In this document: in pieces, positions 1 through 11,144 of the stretch
Numbering within the stretch: the first letter of the stretch is position 1
Layout: each line of letters begins with the position of its first letter
Source of the DNA: Sporothrix humicola
Lineage: Eukaryota; Ascomycota; Sordariomycetes; Ophiostomatales; Ophiostomataceae
Direction: 5' to 3'
Assembly (NCBI GenBank): GCA_021396245.1
Contig: WNYE01000001.1
Span: 1,178,001 to 1,242,000 of the forward strand
DNA length: 64,000 nucleotides
The notes under the pieces: model-generated
What the model was told of the DNA's origin: nothing
What the model saw: the letters and a program-made list of their open reading frames with translations, nothing else
The model's database searches: none
Translations under genes and position numbers: made by a program

Positions 1-1
1 T

Positions 2-955
2 GAAGAGCGGTCGTCCCGCGGATCGAGAGGCAAGAAAAATGAGTCCGGCAAGGGCCGCGGTGGCTCTAATGCAGAGAAGAGTACGGAAAGCGCTGCACCA
101 GCACCTGTGCCGACCAAAATCCTACTGAAGAAGAAGGACGATAATGTGGTGACTCCTACGGCGACTGCAAACACATCTACTCCTGGTCCGGCAGCAGCTG
201 CTCCCACCGCAAAATCTGGCGGTGGTGGGGGCGGCGGTAAAGCCGAACCCAAAGAGAACAAAGGAAAGACTGCTGCCAACGAAGGCGGACGCAGAAACAA
301 CAAGAAAGATGGCGGCTCCAAAGCACAACAGTCACAGGCACAGTCTGGCCCAGCACGTTCGTTTGTCAAGCATGCAAACCCATCGCAGGGCGTTACGGAG
401 GCCTTGCTCAAAGAGACGATGAACGGCTTCGGTGCCGTCACCTTTGTCGAGATCGACCGGCGCAAGGGCTTTGCCTTTGTCGACTTTGCCGAGCCGGCCA
501 GTCTGGCACGGGCTATGGCTGCGTCGCCCATATCGATCGCACAGGCTACAGTCCAAGTCCTCGAGAGAAAAGATCGTGATGCGAAGAAGAGCGGCAGCGG
601 CGGTGGTGGTGGAGAAATGGGGGGCGACCAGGGATCGTCTTCCAAGAAGGCCACCAACCAGACGCCAGCTGCTGCTGCTACTTCAGAGTCTACCGCCGCC
701 GCCGTTACCGCATCGGACCAGGTATCTGTTGCAGGAAGTGCAGCAGGTGGTGCCGGTAACGCTGGCGGAGACAGCAAACGACCGCCTCGCCGTCGGGGCG
801 GTCGTAAACGCGGCGGGGGCGGCGGTGATGATGGGGACGGAAAGGAAGGCGGCGATGGAGGTGGGGGAGGTGGAGGTGGCAGAAATGGTGGTCGCAACAG
901 ACGTGGAGGAGGCGGCGGTTCTGGAGACGGAGGTGCTGCCAAAGCTGCGGCTTGA
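2..955 (+). CDS. upf3: C-terminal part of probable UPF3-like NMD factor (5' partial)
   Basis: The reading frame is open from the left edge, so the start and N-terminal part lie outside the window; it stops with TGA at 953-955. It encodes a low-complexity Gly/Ala/Lys-rich stretch, one compact RRM-like fold (about nt 350-565, with FVKHANPSQGVTEALLKE followed by RRKGFAFVDFAEP, which resembles an RNP1 octamer), and a basic, Gly/Arg-rich RGG-like tail. From family knowledge, fungal Smg4/UPF3 proteins carry such a second RRM-like segment near the C-terminus. UPF3 links exon-junction or terminating-ribosome complexes to UPF1/UPF2 in nonsense-mediated mRNA decay. The diagnostic N-terminal Smg4/UPF3 domain is not visible, so another RRM protein remains possible. 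The assignment rests on the RRM segment alone. Confidence 0.6.
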   Translation, partial: EERSSRGSRGKKNESGKGRGGSNAEKSTESAAPAPVPTKILLKKKDDNVVTPTATANTSTPGPAAAAPTAKSGGGGGGGKAEPKENKGKTAANEGGRRNNKKDGGSKAQQSQAQSGPARSFVKHANPSQGVTEALLKETMNGFGAVTFVEIDRRKGFAFVDFAEPASLARAMAASPISIAQATVQVLERKDRDAKKSGSGGGGGEMGGDQGSSSKKATNQTPAAAATSESTAAAVTASDQVSVAGSAAGGAGNAGGDSKRPPRRRGGRKRGGGGGDDGDGKEGGDGGGGGGGGRNGGRNRRGGGGGSGDGGAAKAAA

Positions 956-2696
956 GGCTCGCGATATCCACGAAAGCATTTTACTCAAAAACGATGAAGT
1001 TGGCTTTCATGATAAAAAATACGTCATATGCTCCAGTTAGGCGTACTATTCTCTATCACGAGAACGATTATCTCCGTGGCATCAAAATTATAGAGCACAA
1101 TAAAAATCAATTAAGAAGATGAGACGGCGCCCCAATGCCCTGAAGAGAGCTTATCAGTGATTTTAGCGGGCGTTCCCGTTGCGGGCCGCATCTAGCATGT
1201 TTAAAGTGACAAGAGACTAAATGCACCTGCTCTCTCTGCTTAGTCATAATCTCATTCAATCATCAACTTTACAAACAAACAACATCCAACAATCAAAATT
1301 TGGTGATAATTCCAGTGCACAGCCTGGCCCCCAACCGTACCCATTCCCAAAGGCCTCCTGTATTTCTACCTAAACTCATAGTTATAGCGCATGTTGTGTT
1401 CTGCCCAGCAGTCAACCTTCGTTTCAGAGGCCGCTTGGCCGGCCGGCCAGAGGCCTTTTCGTCGATGCGATCGTAGCCTTTTCGCAGAACCTCGCGATTT
1501 TAATGGCCGGCGACAAAACCTATTGGTCAGGAGACCAGGCTTGGGCAGGAAAGTCCTCTCCATCAATCAGGCTGTGCAACCTCGCTCTTGTGTCGCCTTT
1601 TATTCGACGGCCTCGTCGACGACCTTTTTCTCAATGGTGGCCTTGCAGCTCTCTCTTCGGTGACCATCAAAGGTACAGTCCAGTGTGACGCCAGGAACAC
1701 CGAGAGCATTGGATTTTTTTGCGGAAAAAAAGAGTATAAAAGAAGGAGATTGTTCATGAACTTTTCCGTTGTAGACTCCTTTTATTCTTTTCTGTCTTTA
1801 TCCATCGTCTCTTTGTTGTCTTTGTCCACGACGCAAGGGATTGACCGCGATCACACGAGTCCATTGTTTACATTCACTCAACAACACCACTGACCCAAGC
1901 CATCAAGCAGCCATTCAATTGCCTGCTCGGTGAGTATCCTTGTCACCCATTCACTTCCCAAAACACACAAAATAAATCTAACAAAGAAAAGGTGATACAA
2001 AGGAGAAAGAAAACAGAAAATCAAAAAAAAAACCCTATTCATTCTCTACAGTCTTTCCGCAGTGTTTGTCCACAAAGAAACCCTGCCTCTCTGATACTCG
2101 CAAATAGCAACAATTTCCAAAACATCATCTCTCAGGAAAGAACAAAGGACCGGCAGCATCCTAGTTCCCGGAATAGCTCCCAGCTTTCCCAGCTTTTGCT
2201 TCACTTCTCAAAGACCAACATCCAGGGCCGGTTTCATTGTTCACTCACTACTCTAACCATCGTCATTCATCTGGACACCCTTCTTTACATCACGCTTCAC
2301 TTCGTTTTGTGGACACAAACGAACAAGCCAAGGGATACCCAAAATATTCCAGAAGACAACGGAAAGCATCTCCCACTCCTCCCCTGTCCCTCTTTGAGTG
2401 AATCGAATCTATAAGACTCGAGCCTCCCATTTACTCTTACCTTCTGTCGTGCTCTCAGATGATCAATTGACACAAATAGATATTCACTGACAAACAGTCT
2501 GCAAGAGCCATATTCTCTTTGCTTTCTTTCACGAGATATATCAATATCAACATCTGCTGACAACTTCTTAAACATAGCTTTGATCCTGCTCACCATCCCA
2601 TTTCAGCATCAATTCTGCAGACAATCGACCTGTTCACCTTATTTTCTGACACCCTAACAGTATCTCCCACCACTCGCCCGACTCTCGACAGCCATC
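956..2696. other. Intergenic region with 3' end of the first gene and leader/promoter of the next
   Basis: No convincing coding region. The first part holds the 3' end of the upstream gene (AT-rich, several AATAAA-like strings near 1098-1110). The second part, from about 1735, is the promoter and long leader of the gene at 2697: A/C/T-rich, with a consensus-like donor (GTGAGT) at 1930 and a possible acceptor at 2659-2660 preceded by CCCTAAC. A leader intron of about 730 bp is therefore possible but unproven. Short frames here look random. Confidence 0.6.
1735..1741 (+). promoter_or_regulatory. TATA-like box
   Basis: TATAAAA lies downstream of an A/G tract and is followed by a T/C-rich stretch, as expected around a fungal transcription start. 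If used, it gives the gene at 2697 a leader of roughly 0.9 kb, or a shorter one if the leader is spliced at the donor at 1930. Confidence 0.4.
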
Positions 2697-3404
2697 ATGT
2701 CTCGCTGGGCTGTTCCCTCTATGCTCTGGTCCTGCTTAGCCAACCACTCGGCCCGTGATCGGGTCTCCGGCCGCATCTCCTCCACCAGACCCTTCCGCTC
2801 AAGCTTTGAGACGTCCACGCCGGCTTCCCACCGTCTTAGATCACGCGTGTCCATCTACGACGAGCGTCCGGTTTACAGCCGCCCTCTTGGTTCCACATAC
2901 AACAGCTTCGGTGACCTCGGCGGCTACACTTCCTCCTTCCAGCCGTACAAGCCATTCAGGTCCAGCCATCACGCTGCCCCGACTCCTGACTACCTCGGCC
3001 CTTACTACCAGCCGGCCCGCGACGCTTTCGATTACGAAAGATCACGCCGCCGGTACTCGTCCTCTGGCTCCAACTCCAGATCCAGACCTTCGTCCAGAAG
3101 AAACTCGGTCCGCTGGGACGACGATACCTTTCAGGGCCGGCAGCGCGACTGGGACAGCCACTACGACCGCTACGGCGGTGAAAGTGACTACGATTACCGC
3201 CAGAGCCATGGCCGTTACGGTCGACCGACCTCTAGCATCCGGGGCACTTCGCCGCGGGCCACAGCCGCCGGCAACGCCTATCTCTACACCGGCGCGGCGG
3301 CGGCCAACGCCCGCCATCGGACCTATTATGCGGACGATGCGGGCCGCCGATTTCAAAAGGACTACCTGTATGGGTCCTCTCGGCGCTCGGCTGCCGTGTA
3401 CTGA
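2697..3404 (+). CDS. Arg/Ser/Tyr-rich protein of unknown function
   Basis: Single-exon frame of 235 residues starting at ATG in TCATCATG and ending TACTGA. I do not recognise it. It has no obvious catalytic motif or long hydrophobic segment. The composition is biased: R, S and Y are very frequent, and there is an SR-like block (RSRRRYSSSGSNSRSRPSSRR, about residues 114-135) and repeated aromatic DYxY/RYG motifs (about 150-180). Such sequence is usually disordered; a nucleic-acid-binding or cell-cortex role would be a guess. The first about 30 residues are somewhat amphipathic and basic, compatible with but not proving organelle targeting. A GC-rich overlapping frame (2755-3408) is judged a shadow because this frame has a clean start context and the more natural composition. 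Confidence 0.6.
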   Translation: MSRWAVPSMLWSCLANHSARDRVSGRISSTRPFRSSFETSTPASHRLRSRVSIYDERPVYSRPLGSTYNSFGDLGGYTSSFQPYKPFRSSHHAAPTPDYLGPYYQPARDAFDYERSRRRYSSSGSNSRSRPSSRRNSVRWDDDTFQGRQRDWDSHYDRYGGESDYDYRQSHGRYGRPTSSIRGTSPRATAAGNAYLYTGAAAANARHRTYYADDAGRRFQKDYLYGSSRRSAAVY

Positions 3405-4170
3405 GTAACCATAGCAGACTCAGCCACGGAGCCGTCGATCGTGCTCCTGAACATCCGAATAGGAGCACAAAATATCAAAACATCGGCGAAAGCCAACATC
3501 GATCACCAATATCAAGATACACAGTCGTAATGACGCCTCCACCAATAGACATCATCGGCAACGATACCAGATTGACAGAACAACCATCACTCGACCAGAA
3601 CACTACATTATCACATTTGATGAAGAAGAGACGGACCCCGGCAATAGACGAGGAGGGATTTGGGGTGGGACTGCTTTACATTCGGAATTGTACTCGATCT
3701 GGTTTCTATGAACTATGATCTAGCACTGTCTATTTGCTTGTTTGGTTTTCTTTGGTCTTGATTGTTCTGTTTTGTATTTTATTGTATTATTCCTGCATCA
3801 TATTCTCATCATGTTTATCACCTTTTTAGAGATTGGAAGTCATTAAGTTTTGGAGGGCCATTCGTTTTATCTCTTTTGCTGCAATATCAACCTCGTTTTG
3901 CGCACACTTTTCATGAGTGATGGACTCAAGCATGCCGGCCGACACCAATCCAATTCACAAGTAGTTTAGTATAGTAAATATAAAACCCCTATAAAAATCA
4001 ATTTTATCTTGATCGTAAGATTATTTTCGGCCATAATTTGTGTCGTTTTATTCTACCCTTTTTTTTTTTAAAAAAAAAAGGGAAAAAAAATTTTCAACCT
4101 TTTTTATTTAGTCTTTAGCAACAATGCGAAATACATCTATATTATTAAACTAGATAAATCTAATTTTAAA
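3405..4170. other. 3' flank leading into AT-rich island with A/T palindrome
   Basis: This holds the 3' flank of the upstream gene and then, from about 3955 to 4170, a strikingly AT-rich block. It contains a near-perfect palindrome at 4056-4082: three C, eleven T, ten A, three G, followed by another A-run and T-run. No coding potential is seen. Possible origins are a decayed, RIP-mutated repeat or simple polymerase slippage; no terminal repeats or open frame support a transposon call. Confidence 0.55.
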
Positions 4171-5580
4171 GAATTCAATAAACCCCCCAAAGAAAAGGGT
4201 GACACGAGCGAAATCTACCATCTAGTAGCCACTGCTGTTTCTTGAATATTGACGATTTCCTCACATTGAATCCTGGAGAAATATGCAGCCATCTCAGTGC
4301 TGTGCATCTGTGCTTTAGCTCATACTGTTGATTTCTTACAGCCCCGGAGCACCGACATACTGACATATAGCGACACCAGTATCAATTTTACCGGCTTTGT
4401 CCTGGCAACAAACACGATATGCGGCTATTTAGATGTCTACGCAACGGTCCGAAGCAGTGTCGCTATATCTCACTCAGTACACAATCCGTAAACATTAACA
4501 CCGGTCGTCCGTAACTGTTTGTTTACACAGATATCTTCTGAGGTTGACCGACAGAAATAGCCAGGGTCTCTCTCCATCTGCCGTTTGCCAACGCCGCAAG
4601 AGCACATGATTTTAGGACGGTAAAGATGCGGGAAATGGAGAACCCCGCGGTTGTGAGGATTTTGTCTCCAACAGGGTTGCATCGGGAGGAAGTGGTATGT
4701 CGCACTCCCGATCGCCGCGAGGAAGGCAGCGGGAGTGAGCCAAACAACACACTAAAAAAAAAAGTTTAAAAGGAGGGGAGAAAAGGATCTCCGCCCGTTT
4801 GGCATGCAAACTCGGCTCCCGGTGGACACCAAACTCGGATAACCATAAGATGGGCCAAGGGCCAAGGAACGGCGGGCCTCAAAAGATGAGAGATGCAGAG
4901 AAAACACATGGCGATATTTCGGTAGATGCAAGAAGTGATTGAGAGGAAAAAAAAGATACAGAATATGCAGATGTGGAACACAAATAGAACGCGGGTGTAA
5001 AGGAATGCCCGACATAGATGAAATTCGACGCGCCTTCCCGTTCTTGGACATGCGGAACAGAAAGGCGAAAAGGCTCGGCAACAAGCGTGGGCGACGGGAA
5101 AGGAACAAGGCCCGAGAAACGATAGAACCACGATGCAAGTCGATGTAAGTGGTGGGCTGCAGTGAGAATCCAGAATTTTCCCGTTGATATTTCCCGCGAA
5201 TTTATCAAGTGATAAGGAAGGCACTTGGTGATATCGCAGTTTAACCAGTTGCCAGGTGTGCTTGTAATGTGCCTGCCAAATTCGGAGTTCGCGATTGCGA
5301 TTTCACTCTCCTAAATTGGACCACGAAAGATCGTTCGCACTTTCCCCAATTGCCAACAGAAGCCGCGATTGCTTTGATTTTCTTCCGATTTGCTGTTTTA
5401 CAAATCCGCCGGACTTCTCACCTGGAATCTTGCACCGGGGGTTGGAATCTACAGGCTGTGAGAATATGGTGAATCGATTCCTTGAAGATCCTTACAATAG
5501 GTGCATAAAATCCAAAGGTGCGACAAGCATGAGATAAGGGGGTGTTTGTGCTGGCCAATGCTTTTTATATAACAACTACC
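4171..5580. other. Non-coding stretch, nothing recognised
   Basis: Mixed-composition DNA. The minus strand shows several overlapping short frames (for example 4766-5224), which are Ser/Phe/Leu-rich and mutually overlapping, as expected from pyrimidine-biased non-coding sequence. I see no splice-linked frame, RNA gene or repeat here. Confidence 0.5.
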
Positions 5581-7560
5581 ATTTGTCGATATTAAAAGAA
5601 GGAGCGCGTCGTCATCATATGTTTGTTGTTGTTACTGCCGTTGCTGTTGTTGTTCGTCTTTGTGTCGCTCCTTCTCTGCCGTTGGACAAGACGGACAGTG
5701 GCTTCCTCACTTACACTCCTGATTTGGCAAGTGGGGCAGGACAGCAATCTCGGCGTGGTGCAGGGACGAGGAACAAAAAACTGGTGGGAAAATGACACGG
5801 GCAGGTAGGTGCGACGCGCGCAAAACGTTTTGGAGAAGGAGCAATGGACTGGACAGGGAACGAGGTACAAAGCACAGATAGGGCAAAACAGCAGGACACA
5901 TGTACTGTCTCAGCCCTGTTCAGTGGTTAAGGTACCTTGTACCCCGCTGAGGCCCGCCGTTTTTTACCCCTCCACACTTTACGCCAAAATGGTGCCCGCA
6001 CGCCGTTTGGTCCTGGCTTCTCGGGACGGTCCCTTGCACGCCAATCCAAGACAAGAAAGGCGACCCAGAGAAGAGCGATCACTTCAATCCTATTGTCCTC
6101 AAAAATGTCAATCGAGAGGGGGAAGGTACGATTCCGCGGAAAATTTAGGGGACGAGGAAGCCACGTCCCACAAAATACACGTCGAGAGGGGCAGGAGCAA
6201 GCGCTGTGCGTTGGGGTGAGAACAAAAGGAAAGAGCCAATGTTTTTTTATCCCGCAGTGAGACGGAAAGGGAAAGAAGAAAGAACACAAGGGAAGGGGCC
6301 TGGGAAGATGGGAAGGAGCAAAGGGTATGCATGGGTCTCACAAGGGAAGGAACAATGAGAAAAGAAGCCGGAAACGTAGATCAAATTACCGAGGGGAAGA
6401 AAAAACAAGAGACACACGCACAAAAGCAAAAAAGAGACAGGGGTTGCAATACCAACAGAGAGGAACGCCCGCAAAAAGAAAGAAAACGACAAGATTGCGA
6501 CACAAGAGCTGAGCGCGCGCGACAGACACGACCCATCAGAAACGAAATGAGCAGCGGATGGATCGGGGCCGTGTCGTCACAAGAAGAAAAGGCTATTTAG
6601 AGAGAAGAACAGAAGAAAAGAAAAGAATCGCAGACTGGAGCACACGTTTGCGACAAGGGGTGCCGAAACCAAGAGAAGAAGACAGAAGGAGAAAATCAAC
6701 TGCCAAGAGGATTCTCTGTCACAAGCAGACGCGCAAACAAGCCACAGAGCCACAGAACACAGCGATCCTCCATAGTATTACAGCAAAAGCTGCGACACCC
6801 CTGCACGACTGGACACTGGATGCATTAACAACGAGGCGCTCTGGCCTGTGTTGCTGGCCGTGTTCGCAGCTGCAGAATGACGAGGTGAGTCACAGAATAC
6901 GGAGAAGAAGAAGGGTGACGAAGCAAAGGAAGAGGGAGGGCTTGTCAAGTGTCAAGGCCAAAATTGCGAGGGAGTGCCCGGCATGCACTGTGCAGCCAAT
7001 CGTCTGCGCTCCTGCTGGGCCTTGCACACAAGGGCCAAGGACAACGGGGGACCGAAAGCACTGCACGACAACATTCCAACGGGGATGGCTCGAGGTCGAC
7101 AAAATAAAAGAGAAGATGAGAGAGAGAGAACCCCCACAATCCCCAAATAGGAAATTAGAGAAAAGAAAGGCGATCGAAGGACAAAACGACACCGAGGACT
7201 TTTTCACAGACTGAAAGAACATGATAACTGACGATACCCCGACCAGAATCCTTTCTTTCCACGCGCGCGAGCTGTGATAGGTCCATCGTGTCCATTGCTT
7301 CCAAGGCAGCCGCAGGCTTCACACCCTCTTTTCCTCTTCGTTTTGTCCTGAGGTCTTCTTCCCCAACGGCCAACCCCATGCAAAAAAGGGTGTCCGAAGG
7401 CACCCCGTCCAGGCAGACACGCGAAACAGACGCCAGGAGCCGAGGACGACAGGGCTCGACAGGGCTTGACAGGGCTCTCTGATGTGACTGAAAGAGTCAA
7501 TAAACACTGAATAGAGTCACAGAGCCTCTTTTTGCACCGCCTCATGAGCCGCCTGGTGTG
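5581..7560. other. Purine-rich (plus strand) non-coding block
   Basis: About 2 kb in which the plus strand is dominated by A and G (long GAAAAG/AGAGAG-like runs), so the minus strand looks like the pyrimidine-rich leader of a fungal transcript. Plus-strand frames such as 6558-7214 are Lys/Arg/Glu-rich products of this bias and show no domain. It could be the leader of an unrecognised leftward transcript or a non-coding RNA. Confidence 0.45.
7448..7477 (+). repeat. Three tandem copies of a 10-bp unit
   Basis: GACAGGGCTC, GACAGGGCTT and GACAGGGCTC follow one another without spacer. It is a short local duplication in non-coding DNA, with no visible function. Confidence 0.8.
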
Positions 7561-9797
7561 CCTGACCAGGACCGACCTCAACACGGCAAACGGTGGTCAG
7601 ACGACAGTACCGAAGACAGTAAAAGACGACAATCGGCAGCGAACCATCGAGAACCACAGTACACACGAGGAAAGCGAACAGGCAAAGGAAGAGGGAGCAA
7701 TCTGAAGGAAGAGGGCGAGGGCAAGGGACTGGACGACAAATCACAGAACATTACAGATATTCAATATCGACAAGGCAACGTCGAGGGACATCAAGGCAAA
7801 CGCTTTTGACCAGCCGGATCCTCTCAACAACGAGCCGTTTGGTCGATTCGGATCAGATATAAGGTGGCTGCAGCCAGATGTGTCGTTCTGGCTGCTTCTT
7901 TTCCTTCTTCTGCAAGTTGTCGACGATCGTTTGAATTCTCGATCATCCCGACTCACGATCCCATCAACAATAAGCACCAAATTCAAGCACAAATCCTAGC
8001 ACAGATCCCAGCAAAAAAACACCAAACCAGCCCCCAAACATCCCTGTGCGGGCTCCTCCTCCATCTTCCTGACGGGCTGCCTCCACTCCTGCGCGGCATC
8101 CCGGCCCTTCCCACACCTGCCCGCCAAACTGGCGTCCCTCGTTATTCTCCAGTCTCAAGTCGCCTTTTTTCCCTTTTCGAGCAACGCTATTTCGAAAGTC
8201 ACCCACACCTTTCATCCACACTCACGCAATTGTTCCCGCACACACACCCCTCCCCCGGCTTCATTTCTCCAGCACTTACAGCCAAACTTCTTCTTCCGGA
8301 AGAAAGAAAATACAAGGCGCCCGCCTTTTTCTTTGAGGTTCTCCGAGTGACTCGTCTGCCTGGCGGTATTTCGTGTCAATATCTTGTCACTCATTAACTT
8401 GTCCTGCCTACAAACTTTCTTTTTGGCTCTCGCTCTCTTTTATTTTTTCTTCCTTCTTCCTTCTTTCTTCTTTCTTTTCTTTTTTCTCACGACACACTCT
8501 TTCCAATCTCTTTTCAACCTCACTTTCATTCCAAAAGGGTCCCAGAAAAGGGGCTCCCCTGGTCTCCCTTCTAATAATACTGAAAAATTTTCGCCGCATT
8601 AGGCTCAATCCCTGTCTTATACGTTGGAGCCCAACCACTTTATCCTTTCGCAGCCTTGCCGCGTCTCTGCACAGCCCAACTGCGCACTAATACTGCGCCC
8701 AATTTGCCCAATCTTTTTCCCTCCCTCCCTCGCTCTTTTGCTCACATTTTCTGCGCCTTTTCTGTTTGTGAGTCTTTCTGTGTCCTTTTTGTGGCATATT
8801 GTGTTCTCTTCTCATTTTATGGTCTTTGTTGTGCCCTTTCTGTGTCCATTTTGAGCCTCCGAGGGAAACCTTAAGTGCACTGTGAACGGACTCTTATTAC
8901 TCGGGATCTCTCTGTTATTGTCACCTTTTTTCTTTCCTTTATTTTCGTGCATAACCGGCCAACAATCCGTCGAGTTGTGCTGCTCAGTTGCTGCCCGTCT
9001 GTCCAATTGTAGGACGGTCGCTTGCATTCCGCCTTTTTCTTCTTATTCTTATTTTTATTCCTGCCACAGAATACTCCGTACTCTGCATTTTCTCCTACTC
9101 GTTTCTCCTGCAGACGGCCCCCCTTTTTTCTCTCATATTCCAGAAAACCCTCTTATACCCTTGGGCACCTCTGCAGCTTGCAGCCCGTCATCCTCCCACC
9201 GACTTTCTCCTAGTTCCCGCATCTTCTCTCCTCTCTTGGCTCACATTCTTATTTTTTATTCTTTAATTTTTTCTCTCTCTGTCATTCTTGCTTTCTCTCG
9301 ACCACTCTTGACGGTTCTTCTCCTCTGTTTACACCTGCCAACCACCTGTCTTGCCCTAAGAATTACGTTTGTCCGGCCATCCAGTCATAGCCACGCCATA
9401 CCTGCATCTTTATCTTTTTGCGCATTCGCCGCTCTCCGTTTTCTTCGACGCGCACGATCAAACCATACCATTTCCGCACACAAACGTGCAGCACGAGAGT
9501 ACAACGCATCTGCATGCACTTGACCGGCAAGGAGCATACATAGCATATCCCAAAGGAAGGGCTCGCCCTAAACTAGCACGCACACCTGGTGGACGAGAGT
9601 GAGAGTAACGGAGCACGACGAGATATACTTCGACCAAGGAGATCTCGACAAACAACCGCACTTCCTCCTACATACACCACGCATACTAGACTACGAAGAC
9701 ACACACCAACAACCGACACCCGCCCTTGCGGCACACAATATTTAGGACTCAGGATATCCCACTCTCCCTCTAGAGGTTCGAGACCGAACCCGTCAGG
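7561..9797. other. Pyrimidine-rich promoter/leader region of the coiled-coil gene
   Basis: From about 7.9 kb to the ATG at 9798 the plus strand is strongly C/T-rich, the usual look of promoters and long 5' leaders in filamentous ascomycetes. Several upstream ATGs occur. The open frames here (for example 7864-8397 and 8882-9523) are Ser/Leu/Phe/Pro-rich by composition and have no domain signature. The block mirrors the purine-rich block to its left. Confidence 0.5.
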
Positions 9798-11144
9798 ATG
9801 TCCGGAAGGAGAGTTAACTTTCGCGACTCGCCGCCGTCGAGCGGCGTTTCGTCTCGCTATGCGAGCAACTCGGACCACGGCTCAGTGAGCGGTGACTACC
9901 CCGCCGGCGCTTCCGGCGGCCGCTACTCCAGCGGCAGCCATTGGAACGACCTCCCCGCTCTCCAGGAGGCCTACCGCGGCGTGCTTGCCGAGCGGGACGA
10001 CTGGATGGGCCGGGTGGACGACCTCAAGGACGAGTTGGTGGAGGCCAAGAAGGAGAAATCGGAAGCCGAGTCCAAGTGGCACAAACTGATTGAGGCCAAC
10101 GAGCAGCTCGAGGAGGAGAAGAAGGGCATGTTCAAGGAGATCAAAGAGCTGAAATCCCAGCTCAAGGACGCCAACAAGGAAAACGATGAGCTCCAGGACA
10201 CGATCGACGACCTCAAAGAGGAGCTGGCCAAGTCCAACGCACGTCTCAACGAGATGCAGGACAATATGGCACCCGCCTATGGAACGCCCGGAACCAGCCC
10301 TCACCACCCCTCTAGCCACCTCGGAAACGCGGAGCCCCCTACCTCGACCACCTCCACGACCAAGTCGTCTTCGTCAAGGAAGGAGGGTAAGTCCTCGAGC
10401 AAGAACATCAGCAGCTCTGGCAGCGGCACCAGCTCGGGCAGCAGCAGCCACGGCAGCTCGCGCGCCAAGGTCGGCAGCAGCAGCAGCACGAGCACGGCCA
10501 AGCTGTCGCGCTCCGGCAGCCGCCACGATCGTGACCACGACCGTGAACGTGAACGTGAGAGAGACCGGGACCGCGCACCCAAGGACCAAAAGACCCGCCT
10601 CTCGCAGCGGTTCGACTCAAAGGACGACAGCCTCAACGACAGCACCGCCTCGTCAGCCGCCTCATCTTCCTCGCAAAAGCACCACAAGAGCGGCAGCAGC
10701 GGCCAAGGGAGCAGCGGCAGCAACACGAGCAACGACAGCGGCAATCGTCCCCCACAGTCGCGGATGCGCCGTGGCAGCTATGTCGAGGGTTATGGCCCTG
10801 GCCCGTCAGGCCTCACGCAAACCAACCTCAACGCATCCCAGCGCCAGTCCAACATGATCCCGCCGCCCATGTCACCGAACAAGGGCGTGCCCCGCTCAGC
10901 CCAGTCAGCCAGTGTGATGGGCGTTGCGTCTGGCATGACTGGTAACGGCGGCTACTACACGCACAACCCCCAGGGCTATCCGCAGCAGCCGCCGGCCCCC
11001 GGCTACGGTGTGCCATTATCATCGTCATCTGGGCTCATGTCGCCGCGGGGTGACATGACAACGCGGACCAGCATCCGCCCCGAGGTCCATGTCGAGTATG
11101 ACTCTTACGGCAACCCATACAGTACTCGCTTGCCTCACCGGTGA
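9798..11144 (+). CDS. Coiled-coil, Ser-rich protein of unknown function
   Basis: Single exon of 448 residues, ATG in CAGGATGTCC, ending CACCGGTGA. Residues about 1-50 are polar and Gly/Ser-rich. About 52-155 form a convincing heptad coiled coil rich in K/E/L (for example LEEEKKGMFKEIKELKSQL). About 165-330 are Ser/Thr-rich with a charged HDRDHDRERERERDRDR block near 243-260. The C-terminal part is Pro/Gly/Gln-rich with MSPNK and SSGLMSPRG motifs that could be proline-directed phosphorylation sites. I do not recognise the family; scaffold or cytoskeletal adaptor would be inference from architecture alone. Codon use matches the other genes here. An Asn/Phe-rich frame overlapping the stop continues downstream (see findings). 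Confidence 0.75.
   Translation: MSGRRVNFRDSPPSSGVSSRYASNSDHGSVSGDYPAGASGGRYSSGSHWNDLPALQEAYRGVLAERDDWMGRVDDLKDELVEAKKEKSEAESKWHKLIEANEQLEEEKKGMFKEIKELKSQLKDANKENDELQDTIDDLKEELAKSNARLNEMQDNMAPAYGTPGTSPHHPSSHLGNAEPPTSTTSTTKSSSSRKEGKSSSKNISSSGSGTSSGSSSHGSSRAKVGSSSSTSTAKLSRSGSRHDRDHDRERERERDRDRAPKDQKTRLSQRFDSKDDSLNDSTASSAASSSSQKHHKSGSSGQGSSGSNTSNDSGNRPPQSRMRRGSYVEGYGPGPSGLTQTNLNASQRQSNMIPPPMSPNKGVPRSAQSASVMGVASGMTGNGGYYTHNPQGYPQQPPAPGYGVPLSSSSGLMSPRGDMTTRTSIRPEVHVEYDSYGNPYSTRLPHR

Noticed and set aside
4766..5224. 152-codon minus frame
   Set aside because: Three overlapping frames of similar length occupy the same stretch; composition is Ser/Phe/Leu/Cys as expected from pyrimidine-rich DNA.
6558..7214. 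218-codon plus-strand frame
   Set aside because: Lys/Arg/Glu-rich product of a purine-rich strand; no domain, no codon preference, no promoter context.
9773..9790. tRNA B-box-like GGTTCGAGACC
   Set aside because: No A box at the right distance and no acceptor-stem pairing could be found; it lies directly before the ATG at 9798.
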